Assembly: GCA_020310875.1 (NCBI GenBank)
Contig: CM035439.1
Location: 141,864,139-141,928,138 of the forward strand
Direction: 5' to 3'
DNA: 64,000 nucleotides
DNA from: Ceratopteris richardii
Taxonomy: Eukaryota; Streptophyta; Polypodiopsida; Polypodiales; Pteridaceae
In this document: piece after piece, positions 44,293 to 54,924 of the stretch
Layout of the letters: every line of letters begins with the position of its first letter
Position numbering within the stretch: position 1 is the stretch's first letter
Notes under the pieces: model-generated
Seen by the model: only the letters and a program-made list of their open reading frames with translations
Told to the model about the DNA's origin: nothing
Databases searched by the model: none
Program-made: the position numbers and the translations under genes

Positions 44293-46442
44293 TTTTTTTC
44301 TTGTTATGTAGGTCATTCGTTGAAGATGTTAATGCATCATCAACAACAGAGGATCAATTCAAGTTATTAAATTCTTGTTTGACCAACAAGCAGGTGGTTA
44401 GTATTTTGGAGTCACGGATAGGAAACCTAATCAAGAAGAAAGTGATTAAAGATTTCACAAAAAAGTTACAAGATATTATCACTCCTAGAGACGTGCAGAT
44501 GGTATGTGATGAAGCAGGAATTAGTACTAAAGGATACAGTGCATTGTACAACCTTTTGAAGCATTCATTAGAAAGAGAAGGTATTTTACAGAATATGTTT
44601 CCATCTCCTTACAAGGTATCGCTAAAGAAGTCAATGTCCAATGAAGATATAACTAGTATTCTTGGAAACTACTTATATATAGAGGATATTATGCCTATGT
44701 CTATTTATCATTTATCTACATCCAAAAAAGAGTTGAAAAGCGCAGTTGGAAATGGATTTCCTTACACAAAGTACAACAACATATTCGTGGATTTGGAGAG
44801 GCTTCAACAGGCAATGGTTCAATTTTACAAATCTACTATACCAGGTATGTGCACTATTGTTACCTTGATATACATTGTATTTTGATGTTATAAAGATTTT
44901 GCTAATTTATGCAGATTGTAATACCAAATTACAGTTTATATTGAAGTTAGATGAATGCCAGATTATAAAGGGACGACGAATGGAGAGATTGAGTTTGACA
45001 CTCATGAATGAAGCTATCAGAAATGCCATATCTGATGAAAGTTGTAACTCTAGCTCTAAGTCTACATATAGTGTTCAATCCGAGAAAGAAATATGGTGGT
45101 TAGGTGCTATTGAAGTACCTAAAGAATCCAATGATGTTCTTTCATGGATTTTTAGTAGGACCCCATGGATCACTAAAGTAATACTTTCTCAAATTCATGG
45201 TGCAAAGCTCCACATAGAAAACTTGGGTGATTTTGAGATAGATTGGCACTTGGGTGGGGATTTAAAAACTATCAAATGCATGTTAGGTTGCAAGCAAGGT
45301 GCATCTGCTCGTTATCCATGTCCATTTTGTACTCGAGGCTACAAAGTAACAAAGGGACAACAAAAAGTACTATCTAGCTTAGATGAATACATAGATGCAC
45401 CTACTTCCACGGAATGGGATAGACCTTTGCTAAGGTGTCCAATGTTAGAAATACCTAACCGTGACACATTAGATAAAGATTGGAATCCCATTATTCCATT
45501 TCCATTAGTTAATGTTCACTTTTGCACATTGCATGCTTTCATGAGAATATTTGATAGATTATTGAAGCTCCACATAGAATATGCATTTTCCATGAAGCCA
45601 ATTGATAAATCTGTACAAGCAATCAAAAAATTGGAAGAGTTGCTTAATTCGATTGGTTGTCATGGTGGTAATGTAACTCTAGTTGTCAAAAAACCTGGTG
45701 AATCGCAAAATAGTTTGCAACAAGTGTCAATGACAGGGAAGAAGGCAAGAAAATTTTTCAGAACAGGTGTAAGCCCTAAGAAAAATGAATGCAGGGAGCT
45801 ATGGAAAGACTTGTGCATGATCACCACTGATAATGATTCTCAAATTGACCTTAGTAATAGGCGAAAGAAGGTTTGGTCATGCTTAGATAAGTTGGTAGGT
45901 TTAATGAGTCTTAATAGCTCCAACAAAAATGACCGTCAGTTGTTTCAAGATACATTAATGGAGTTTGCAAAGTGTTTCATCCTATCTTGGGGAGAGAGCA
46001 ATATTACACATTACATTGTAAGTTTTCTTATTTTTTCAATTTTCTTGTTGATAAGATTGTGTTATATGTACTTATATCATTTCAGCATATTTTATTTGCA
46101 CATGGAGCATTTTTTATGCATCGATATGGTTCATTGGAGATTTTTAGTACACAAGGAATGGAGAAGTCACATTACAAGGCTAGAGGTGTTTACTTCAAGA
46201 ACACACGACATGGTGGTGGTGCAATGCAATCAAACTATATGGAAGAGATGTTTAATTGGTTTTATCGTACTGCATTTTCAAGGACATATGCAATGGAACG
46301 AGCCAAGGAGTCGAAAGTTGCAAAACTTGCAAGATTTCATCAACACAACTTAGCTAGTGAAAAATGGAAGTCATCATTGGGACCTTTACGTCATGCTCAA
46401 TGGCGAGCTACAAGAACACGAGAGGGTTCATCATGGAAGTGA
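43645..46442 (+). CDS. DDE-type transposase candidate, four exons, 857 residues
   Basis: Exons are 43645-44225, 44312-44844, 44915-46017 and 46086-46442; every junction is GT-AG and keeps frame. The N-terminal 190 residues end in a coiled coil (about 125-165) and a basic patch (RRRRR). The catalytic region resembles RNase H-fold transposases: Asp384 in FILKLDECQ, Asp487 in WHLGGDLK followed by a C-x2-C knuckle (YPCPFC), a C-x2-H motif at 575-578 (CTLHAFMRIFDRL), and Glu765 in GMEKSHYKARGVYF followed by RHGGG. The C-x2-H between second Asp and Glu, and a large insertion there, recall the hAT/MULE group. I believe the same motif set occurs in unnamed eukaryotic transposon proteins, from memory only. 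It would cut and join the element ends. Confidence 0.7.
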
Positions 46443-46592
46443 AGTCATTTAATACATTCATGGCATTTTCTGAATAATTCATAAGGTTTGCTACACACTA
46501 ATCTCTTCTTTGCAATTTTTTCAGGTAATTTTTAATTTTTAAACTATTTTTTGTCCATTCAGGTGTGAACAGAACCTTTTTAAGTGAAACAT

Positions 46593-46600
46593 TATAAAAG
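46593..46600 (+). promoter_or_regulatory. TATA box of the H3-variant gene
   Basis: TATAAAAG lies 42 bp before the ATG at 46642. It shows that the histone gene has its own promoter 150 bp behind the transposase stop and is not merely a 3' part of the transposase message. Confidence 0.6.
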
Positions 46601-46641
46601 GAGGCTCATTGTCTCATTTCAACATTCTAGCACTATAGAGG

Positions 46642-47583
46642 ATGGCACGAACAAAGCAAACTGCAAGGAAGGATCCCATTAACTTTCCTAGCTATGTGCA
46701 AGGCACTCAGAAGCCACCATGGATGAATCACCACAAAAGGCGACGTAGTGTCTCGCACTCTGCATCCCATCGTGAAACAGGTGGTGGCCATACCTCTGGG
46801 AGTGAACAGTTGCATGAACAAGTGGAACATGGGCAATCCAAGGAAAAGGCCGTAAATCAACCCCAATCACCACCATCATCATATGATGAGCCTCCATCAC
46901 CAAAGAGACCAACAAAGAGAAGGGTGAAGGAGCGTGCTCATAGACAGGTAGTTTCTGATGATGATTTTGATGAATCGCATGAGGATGTGTCTCAACAAGG
47001 TTCACAAGCAAGTGATGAGAGTCAAAGATTGCCACCATGGGGTAACGAAGAAATACCTACAAATCATAGGGTTACTGTAGCGGGAAAGACATTACCATCA
47101 AATCAGGGGGCCATACCCAATGATCAAGAGAGAGAGCAAAGCCAGCAACAACATCCTGAACAAGGAGAAAGCTCAAGACGCGTGCAACGGAAGAAGAAAT
47201 TCTTTCAACCTCGTCGTAGACCACCCCAACCAAGACCACAAGAAAATGTCCAACGAAGACCACCACCACCACCACAAGCTAGAGCACCACAACGAAGAAG
47301 AAGATATACGAAGGCATTTGCAGAGATAAGGCACTATCAAAAGACAGCTGAGCTTCTCATACCTAGAAGACCCTTTGCAAGGGTGGTCAAAGAAGAGTTA
47401 CAAAGGTATTGTGCAGGGTTAAGGATCCAAGCTCTAGCTTTAGAAGCTTTACAAGAGGCAGCTGAAGCATTTTTGATATCAATGCTAGAGGATTCCAACC
47501 TGTGCGCCATCCATGCTAAGCGAGTCACTATACAACCGAAGGACATACAATTAGCTAGGAGAATTAGGGGTGATCGTAGCTAA
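46642..47583 (+). CDS. Transposon-borne histone H3 variant with a 217-residue N-terminal tail
   Basis: The intronless 313-residue protein starts [11 protein letters not shown]: residues 1-9 of mature canonical H3 (K4, R8, K9 kept), with Ser10 replaced by Asp. A basic, Gln/Pro/Ser-rich tail with short RRRR and KKK patches follows to residue 217. Residues 218-313 are an H3 histone fold: [51 protein letters not shown]56, C110, H113, R116 and D123 equivalents are kept, so dimerisation and H3-H3 contact are plausible. The segment before helix N is three residues shorter than canonical and loop 1 reads RYCAG instead of DFKTD. Loop 1 is not lengthened and the C-terminus is H3-like, so this is not a CENH3. 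Normal H3 is 136 residues. Confidence 0.9.
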   Translation: MARTKQTARKDPINFPSYVQGTQKPPWMNHHKRRRSVSHSASHRETGGGHTSGSEQLHEQVEHGQSKEKAVNQPQSPPSSYDEPPSPKRPTKRRVKERAHRQVVSDDDFDESHEDVSQQGSQASDESQRLPPWGNEEIPTNHRVTVAGKTLPSNQGAIPNDQEREQSQQQHPEQGESSRRVQRKKKFFQPRRRPPQPRPQENVQRRPPPPPQARAPQRRRRYTKAFAEIRHYQKTAELLIPRRPFARVVKEELQRYCAGLRIQALALEALQEAAEAFLISMLEDSNLCAIHAKRVTIQPKDIQLARRIRGDRS

Positions 47584-48619
47584 GTTTTGTAACTGATCTC
47601 TATGGACAAGATATTTTTTGTAAATATTGCCATTTTCAATGAAACATTAGCACTTTTCCTCTATTCCATTTATAATCTCATTATTTAGAATGAAACATGA
47701 GCAGTCATTTTACATTTCCATGTGTTTTCTTGTGATAATCTCTCATATATGAATGATTGTTTTCTTATCTTGTCATTTTGATCTAGTGATAATATCCCTG
47801 TACTGAAATTTCTTTTTTATTTAAGGTCATGTAGGTCTTGTAGGGCATTAGGAGGCCAAATAAGGCCCTGCCACAGAAACGCGGGAGAAGGCCCTACAAA
47901 ACGTTTGCAGGGCCTTCTCCCGCGTTTCTGTGGCAGGGCCTTATTTGGCCTCCTAATGCCCTACAAAACCTTTGAAAGTGCATCAGAGGGATCATGACTA
48001 GTAAAGCTAGTTCAGGGGTAAGGTAACTATCTTGAGCAACTATCTTGGTCTTTTGAGCAACTATCTTGGCATCCCATCAAGAGTCCAAAAGAATGAAACT
48101 AAAGGTCCTGACATGCCCAAGGTTACCTTACATGAGACTCAACCTTCACTAGATGGATATTTTCAAGATGGTTACCTTACCCCTGAACTAGCTTTACTAG
48201 TCATGATCCCTCTGATGCACTTTCAAAGGTTTTGTAGGGCATTAGGAGACCAAATAAGGCCCTGCCATAGAAACGCGGGAGAAGGCCCTGCAAACGTTTT
48301 GCAGGGCCTTCTCCCGCGTTTCTGTGGCAGGGCCTTATTTGGCCTCCTAATGCCCTACAAGACCTTTGAAAGTGCATCAGAGGGATCATGACTAGTAAAG
48401 CTAGTTCAGGGGTAAGGTAACCATCAGGGGATCATGACCTACAGGGATATTATCAAGAGTCCAAAAGAATGAAACTAAAGGTCCTCCCAATGCCCTACAT
48501 GACATCAATACATCACATGCAGGTGCAAAAGAATTTTAGATAATATACTGAAAAAGAAATACTTGAGACAATTGTAAATAAAGCAAAGTGAAAATTTGAT
48601 ATTAATTCAATTGTTTACA
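47584..48619. other. Convergence zone between the two gene pairs
   Basis: The 3' ends of the plus-strand H3 gene (stop 47583) and of the minus-strand 480-residue gene (stop 48620) face each other across about 1 kb. It holds probable 3' UTRs and a nested palindromic block (47788-48454). Open frames inside it are palindromic shadows. Confidence 0.6.
47788..48454. repeat. Nested palindromic (foldback) block
   Basis: There are three levels of symmetry. Hairpin 1 (47840-47895 with 47909-47964) is a perfect 56-bp stem with a 13-base loop. Hairpin 2 (48234-48358) is the same stem with two mismatches. The sequence just after hairpin 1 (47961-48023) reappears inverted before hairpin 2 (48171-48238). 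The outermost GATAATATCCCTGTA (47788-47802) is mirrored at 48440-48454. A 35-bp direct repeat (CAAGAGTCCAAAAGAATGAA ...) occurs near 48073 and 48454. It could be a foldback/MITE insertion or an element-encoded structure. Confidence 0.85.
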
Positions 48620-50133
48620 TCAATTGGCTTTGAGTTTCTCAATGACTCTCTTTCGACGCTCCAAAGCCATGGGTAGGGTGTAAGTCAAAATTGAGTTTGC
48701 TATTTGATCAACACTTCTAACACCTAGACCTAGAGATATACCTATTTGGCCTAAGACCTTTCCACGGAAGTTGGAACCTAAGGTTGTAGTTACAAGGGAT
48801 TTCTTAACTAAAAAGATACAATTACTCCCCTGTGTAATGGTTGATAAACAAAGCAATTTACTTAAGGCCTTTAGACACCATGTCATGAAGTGGCCCTGAG
48901 GACTGAACTCTTTATGGATAATTACAAAATGGTCTTTGGGAAGTTTCCCAATGTAGTTTGCAAGGGATGAGCCACCTCCACGAGCCACTCGATCACCTCC
49001 GCTCCTTGCTGCAAACTTGTCGACTTCAATCACCTCCTGCACAAAGTTTTATGATTAGTAGCTGCATGTGTTTGTAAGAATGAATGACATGAATTGAAGA
49101 TACTTACATCTTGAACTCTATCTTCTTCTTCTCCTCTCTCTTGAAGTTGTAAATTAATGCTGGAGTGGGACATCCCACTCTGCTCGATTACTGGTGAGGA
49201 GGGAATTTTTGATTCCAATATCCTTTCTTGTGCATTATTAAATTGTTCTTCTGTGATATGTTCATGTTCACTTGTGAGTATGTCATTGCAAACCAATTTT
49301 ATTGTGTCGGCCACTGAGTCACCAAATGGCAAACACTTTTTCTCCAACAACTCAGAGGTACTATCCAAAGGACACTCTGACAAAGTACAAAACAAACTTA
49401 GGCATTCATCAAGCCGTAGCCCAAATGCCTTCTCTACATCATGTAAAAACAAATATTCTTGTCCCTCGACAAGAACCACTGAAAAAGTTTCAATCTCCAC
49501 CTCTGGAATAGTTGCTTCTGGCTCCGAAGAGGTGGATGGCTTAGGCACTTCTTTCAACTTATCATCCACACCAAGAGGATAAGTTTTCTCAATAGCTTCT
49601 CTCTCTAATAGGAGATTCAAGGGTTCTTGAGGTGGTTCCTTTTTATCCTCGACAAAACCACCTGTAAGAAGATGAGGGATCTCATGAGGAATTGGTTCTG
49701 GTTCCTCATTCACAAAGAAAATTGTGGCAGCAATGAATGAAAGATATTTTGGACCCATCTTGCGTTTCCTATTCAATTTCCTTATAAGTGGCACAGTTTC
49801 ATCAAGAAGGTGCCCTGCTTCCTCTGCAATTGCCTGGAACCGTTTCAATCGTTTTGCAAAAGCCTCATCACCTTTGTGAATGTAGGTGAGAAGGTCACAT
49901 GGAACCCAAGTTCCATCATATGGTGGTATTTCAATGGAGAAACGCAATATATGAACTTGCATATATTGAAGTAGCTCCTCCAAAGCATCGGCATTCATTT
50001 GCACGGTTCCATGGAGGTCACGAACCTTGGAGAGAAGACCATATAGGTCATGTTGACCTTTGTAATCTGAATCCTCCAAAAATTCTAGAAACTTGTGGCG
50101 TGCACTCTTAGTAGGTACAGAGGTGGAAGCCAT
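48620..50133 (-). CDS. Unknown transposon-borne protein C, two exons, 480 residues
   Basis: Exons are 50133-49108 and 49036-48620, joined across a short GT-AG intron with frame kept. The start MASTSVPTKSARHKFLEFLE is the first ATG after a TATAAATA box at 50205-50212. The N-terminal 160 residues look helical (ALEELLQYMQ, KRLKRFQAIAEEAGHLLDE). Residues 165-340 are acidic and Pro/Ser/Glu-rich. The C-terminal 135 residues form a compact, basic domain (RGGGSSLANYIGKLPKDHF, TLPMALERRKRVIEKLKAN). I recognise no family. Its place inside the element and its intact frame argue for a role in mobility or element chromatin, which is inference. Confidence 0.65.
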
Positions 50134-50204
50134 AGCTTGCAAATGCAGACTGTTCTAACACTCAATGTGGTTGCAAAAGTGAGAAATGAGGAGAGAGGAC
50201 TCCT

Positions 50205-50212
50205 ATTTATAA
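50205..50212 (-). promoter_or_regulatory. TATA box of gene C
   Basis: TATAAATA in GTTATAAATAGGAG on the minus strand, about 75 bp before the ATG at 50133. Confidence 0.55.
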
Positions 50213-50482
50213 CTTTTCTAGAATTTTTAAGTGATGGGTCCCACTTTTTCATAGAAGTGACTTTTCCTTAAATTAAAACATAAGAGTCTTGAAAAGGAAA
50301 ACTTTGACATTCGAGATCACATCAAAGGAAATAAACAATAAGAATGCTCTTTCAAGAAAAACCTTGAGAATTTACAGATACAACTAGAATGTGGCCAAAA
50401 TATCCTTGAAGCAAATGTGAAAAATTTTTCATTGCAAAAATAGGTTTGTTTACAGGTTTCACAGTATCTTTACAAAAAAGAG
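50213..50482. other. Intergenic spacer between genes D and C
   Basis: About 270 bp between the TATA box of gene C and the stop of gene D at 50483. It probably holds the 3' end of gene D and upstream promoter sequence of gene C. No further gene. Confidence 0.4.
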
Positions 50483-51980
<1,498 letters not shown>

Positions 51981-52437
51981 TGCTGCAGAAGTTGGGAGAA
52001 TGGTAGGAGGAGAAACAATGCTTCTGTTGTATGGTATGGAGGGAATAGAGGTGAAAAATATGACTTTTTGGGTTTTGGGTATGAAAATGGGAGTTTGAAG
52101 AGGGAAAATAGAGTTTTTTGAGTCATTTTGAAAAAAGTCACTTTTTTAGTCCACAAATATGCACGGATTTTGAATTAGAAGTCAAAAATAGCACTTTTGA
52201 CCCTGAAAAGTGATATGGAGGTCATTTAATGGTATTATGATGAGTTTTACAACTTTTAAAAAATTTTGAATCTTTGGGCCCAGCCTGATTACGAGATTTC
52301 TTCTCTCTCTAGAAGACAACCCTGAACATAGAGGAATCTTGTCCCCTCTTCCCCCTTCAGCCTAGTATTTTATAGGGTATAGACTGTGGCCACCACCCTC
52401 TTCTGATTGGTCCATCACTAATCACTCTTTGAGCTAA
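51981..52437. other. 5' region of gene D and right subterminal region
   Basis: No gene. The part next to the right inverted repeat contains TATAAAA on the minus strand (52368-52374), which could be the gene D promoter with a leader of about 360 bases, and the inner inverted similarity TCTAGAGAGAGAAGAAAT (about 52296-52313). Confidence 0.45.
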
Positions 52438-52473
52438 AAGGCCCATCCAGGGTTCACCTTTTTTCCTAATGAG
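52438..52473 (-). repeat. Right terminal inverted repeat
   Basis: The reverse complement begins CTCATTAGGAAAAAAGGTGA. Two mismatches against the left copy. A TATAAAA box on the minus strand lies 64 bp further in (52368-52374) and might drive the minus-strand gene that starts at 51980. Confidence 0.75.
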
Positions 52474-52734
52474 ATGCCCACCACCTAAAGATCTCTCCGT
52501 CCCGGAGAGACAACAGCGATACCAACTGAGAGATTGCAAAGACACATAGATGAGAATGACGCAGGCAAGAGAAAAATAAAGGATGTGTATCTTATTGAGA
52601 AAAAAAAGTGTAATGCACCCGACAAGAATGAGAGAATCAAAATTATGAGGTAATTATTGGCAAAGGGATACTGGAATCTAAGAGCAATATTTTATGACCG
52701 GGATGAGCAAGTTATTGAGACTGAGGAATTTAAT
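52474..52734. other. Right flank of the transposon
   Basis: The downstream region of the Pro-rich ORF that ends at 52735. A perfect short palindrome TCTCTCCG-TCC-CGGAGAGA is at about 52493-52511. No gene. Confidence 0.4.
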
Positions 52735-54741
52735 TTATTGTGGAGGGTGATTGAGGTTGTCAGCAGAGGTTGATGGAGAAGGGGGCAGAGGAGCAGAAGC
52801 TTGTTCGATCGTAAGCTGTAGCGAACTCAGGCATTGTCTAAGGTGATCCCTTTCCCTGCGGATACGTCGGCATGCAGCATTAGCACAAAGCCCTAAGTTG
52901 GAGCGATTCTGAAGATCTTCTAAGGCTTTCATTGCAGAGTCGGCCATATCGCGATAATGATCTCGCTCTTCTTTGAGCAAGCGGGCCGATTCGTTGAGGG
53001 AGTGCCATTGAGAGGTTGCCATGCGATTGATGTTTTCTATTGTTGAGATATACTGTTGATGAACCGAAGCTGCTGCGGAAACCGAATCCAAGGAAATCTG
53101 AGAGGCCTGAGCATTGTCGATAGCGACTACACTCGCGTCCTGGAGTAATTGCAAAAATGAAGGTGTTGATGGTAGGTCAAAAGGCGGATTGGCCGGTGGA
53201 GCAGGAGGGGGAGGGGGAGGGGGAATATACGGCGGAGTATGAAGGGTTGGAGTGGTCGATGGAGTGGGAAGTGAAAGATTGGGGGAAGGGAGATGTTGAC
53301 TGACAGGAAGGTTACTGGTAGAGGGGGATGCGAAATCCGGGTGAATGGGGGGCATACAGGTGGGGTTTTGTGGGTTGAGCTGGGTTTGAATAAGTGGGGT
53401 GAAATCGGAAGAGAGGGGAGGTCTAGGGATAATAGGAGGGGTAGGCATGGATGGAGAATTTGTAGATACAGGAGGGAAAGGGGAAGAAGATTGGGTAGTG
53501 AAGGAGTGGACGTGAGGGGTGGGAGTCATGAATGGAGAGGAGGTGGCTGTAGGCGGGATAGGTGAAGAAGATTGGGGAGGGAAGGAGGGCACATCAGGGG
53601 GATGAGTTAAGAACGGAGAAGTGGTAGAGGCAGGAGGGATAGTTGGAGAAGAATGGGGAGGGATGGAGGTTACATCAGGGGGGTTAGTTATGAATGGAGA
53701 GGTGGTAGATGCAGGAGGGAGGGGTGAAGAAGATTGTGGAGGGCAGGAAGTTACATCAGGTGGCGCGGAGGTGGGTGTCGAGGCGGAAGCTGAGTCAATA
53801 GAGATTAGAGGGGGGGAAGGAGATGGAGCAATGGAAGGTCCAGGTTGGGAGGGGAGATAAGCAGCATTGTGTGCAGAATGTGCTGGAATCTGATAGAGCC
53901 AAGATAAGAAGGGTGCAGAATAGATGGAAAATGCATGAGAGCCTCTAGAGGTAGCCTGGCGTAGGCGACGGGAGCGCAACATCAAGGAACTATAAATGAG
54001 GTGTGCGTAAGGGTAGGGGCGGCTATGGAGAAAGCAAAAGAGCGGATCAGCGATACGAATATCAGACCACGGAAGGGAAGAGGTTTGGCTGCGTAGTAAT
54101 AAGAAAAAGATGAACGCATTGAGAAGGGTGGTCATGCGGAGCGAAAACCTAGCATTACTTTGAAAATGTGTGTTACAAAAGGCAATAGTGGCTGAGGCGG
54201 ACAGTCCAGAGTATAGGAAAGGGGGAGCACGAAAATCTATTAGGGGAGACCCAATACTTGCGGCAATGTCTGGGATGAAGAGAGTGCCGGTTCGAAAATG
54301 AGGGAAGAGGCGGATGGCTTCATAAACCTGGGTAAAATTGGCGGGGTTGAAGAAAACATTAGCCAAGCCCCACAAGCCCGTCTGTTGAAGATCCTCAATA
54401 GAAAACATTTGACGAAGGGCAATGGTAGGAATGGAGAGGTACATTCGGATTTGCAGGTTTATGTCAGGTGGGAGAAACAGGCGCATATAATCCCCTGTTG
54501 GCGAAGATGGGTGGGATGAATGAGATATAGATGGGGAAGGAGAAGGAGGGTGCGGGAGGGGAGGTGGGGAATACAGGTAGCTGGAATCTGAGTCTATGGA
54601 ATAAAGGGGAAGATCCAGGGTCGGTGGGGGTTGAGTCGCTTGAACAGATGGATCTGCCGATGAAGGAGGAGGGGGATTGGGATGGGCAGAAGCAATTGTT
54701 GAGGCAGGAGCAGAACTATCACCCGGAGCGGGGTCCGCCAT
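52735..54741 (-). CDS. Pro/Ser-rich coiled-coil protein (668 residues), probable accessory ORF of Gypsy C
   Basis: The first ATG downstream of the C-rich array gives MADPAPGDSSAPASTIASAH. A Pro/Ser-rich head leads to a compact domain of about 190 residues (GDYMRLFLPPDINLQIRMYL, LRMTTLLNAFIFFLLLRS). Then comes a Pro/Ser/Thr region with four tandem 27-residue repeats (PPDVTS.PPQSSSP type), a PPPPPPPAPP stretch, and a coiled-coil end (SARLLKEERDHYRDMADSAM, RRERDHLRQCLSSLQLTIEQ). The sequence of domains (fold, Pro-rich, coiled coil) is like the extra frames of Gypsy A2. It sits on the same strand after integrase of Gypsy C, so I infer it is that element's accessory gene. The frame is open; family unknown. 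Confidence 0.6.
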   Translation of the reverse strand: MADPAPGDSSAPASTIASAHPNPPPPSSADPSVQATQPPPTLDLPLYSIDSDSSYLYSPPPLPHPPSPSPSISHSSHPSSPTGDYMRLFLPPDINLQIRMYLSIPTIALRQMFSIEDLQQTGLWGLANVFFNPANFTQVYEAIRLFPHFRTGTLFIPDIAASIGSPLIDFRAPPFLYSGLSASATIAFCNTHFQSNARFSLRMTTLLNAFIFFLLLRSQTSSLPWSDIRIADPLFCFLHSRPYPYAHLIYSSLMLRSRRLRQATSRGSHAFSIYSAPFLSWLYQIPAHSAHNAAYLPSQPGPSIAPSPSPPLISIDSASASTPTSAPPDVTSCPPQSSSPLPPASTTSPFITNPPDVTSIPPHSSPTIPPASTTSPFLTHPPDVPSFPPQSSSPIPPTATSSPFMTPTPHVHSFTTQSSSPFPPVSTNSPSMPTPPIIPRPPLSSDFTPLIQTQLNPQNPTCMPPIHPDFASPSTSNLPVSQHLPSPNLSLPTPSTTPTLHTPPYIPPPPPPPAPPANPPFDLPSTPSFLQLLQDASVVAIDNAQASQISLDSVSAAASVHQQYISTIENINRMATSQWHSLNESARLLKEERDHYRDMADSAMKALEDLQNRSNLGLCANAACRRIRRERDHLRQCLSSLQLTIEQASAPLPPSPSTSADNLNHPPQ
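53440..53770. repeat. 81-bp coding tandem repeat, four units
   Basis: Each unit encodes 27 residues beginning PPDV or PHVH and ending SPF with a short T/P tail. The fourth unit is the most diverged. It lies inside the Pro-rich ORF and keeps its frame. Confidence 0.75.
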
Positions 54742-54924
54742 GGATGAAACTGGGGCAAGGAAATGGAGCAGAAGAAAGCCACTAGAGGGGAAGAGGAATC
54801 GATAGATTGAAGTGGAGGGAGGGGGGTAGAGGGTGTGATGATTGGATGGAGTTGGGAGGAAGAGGGGGGCGTACGGTGGAGAGGGAGAGGGGTGGTTGAG
54901 GATTGGAGAGGGGGTGGCTGGGGG

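Noticed and set aside
46642-47583. Centromeric histone CENH3
   Set aside because: A long divergent tail first suggests CENH3, but loop 1 is not lengthened, the C-terminus is the canonical [12 protein letters not shown] type, and the tail starts with an exact copy of the ordinary H3 N-terminus. A divergent H3 variant fits better.
48032-48391. Small proteins on both strands in the palindromic block
   Set aside because: The frames are mirror images of the palindrome and show no independent coding signal.
52735-54741. Host extensin or formin-like gene
   Set aside because: Pro-rich repeats suggest it, but there is no signal peptide or SPPPP-Tyr motif and no FH2 domain. Strand and position fit an element accessory ORF better. 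Not excluded.
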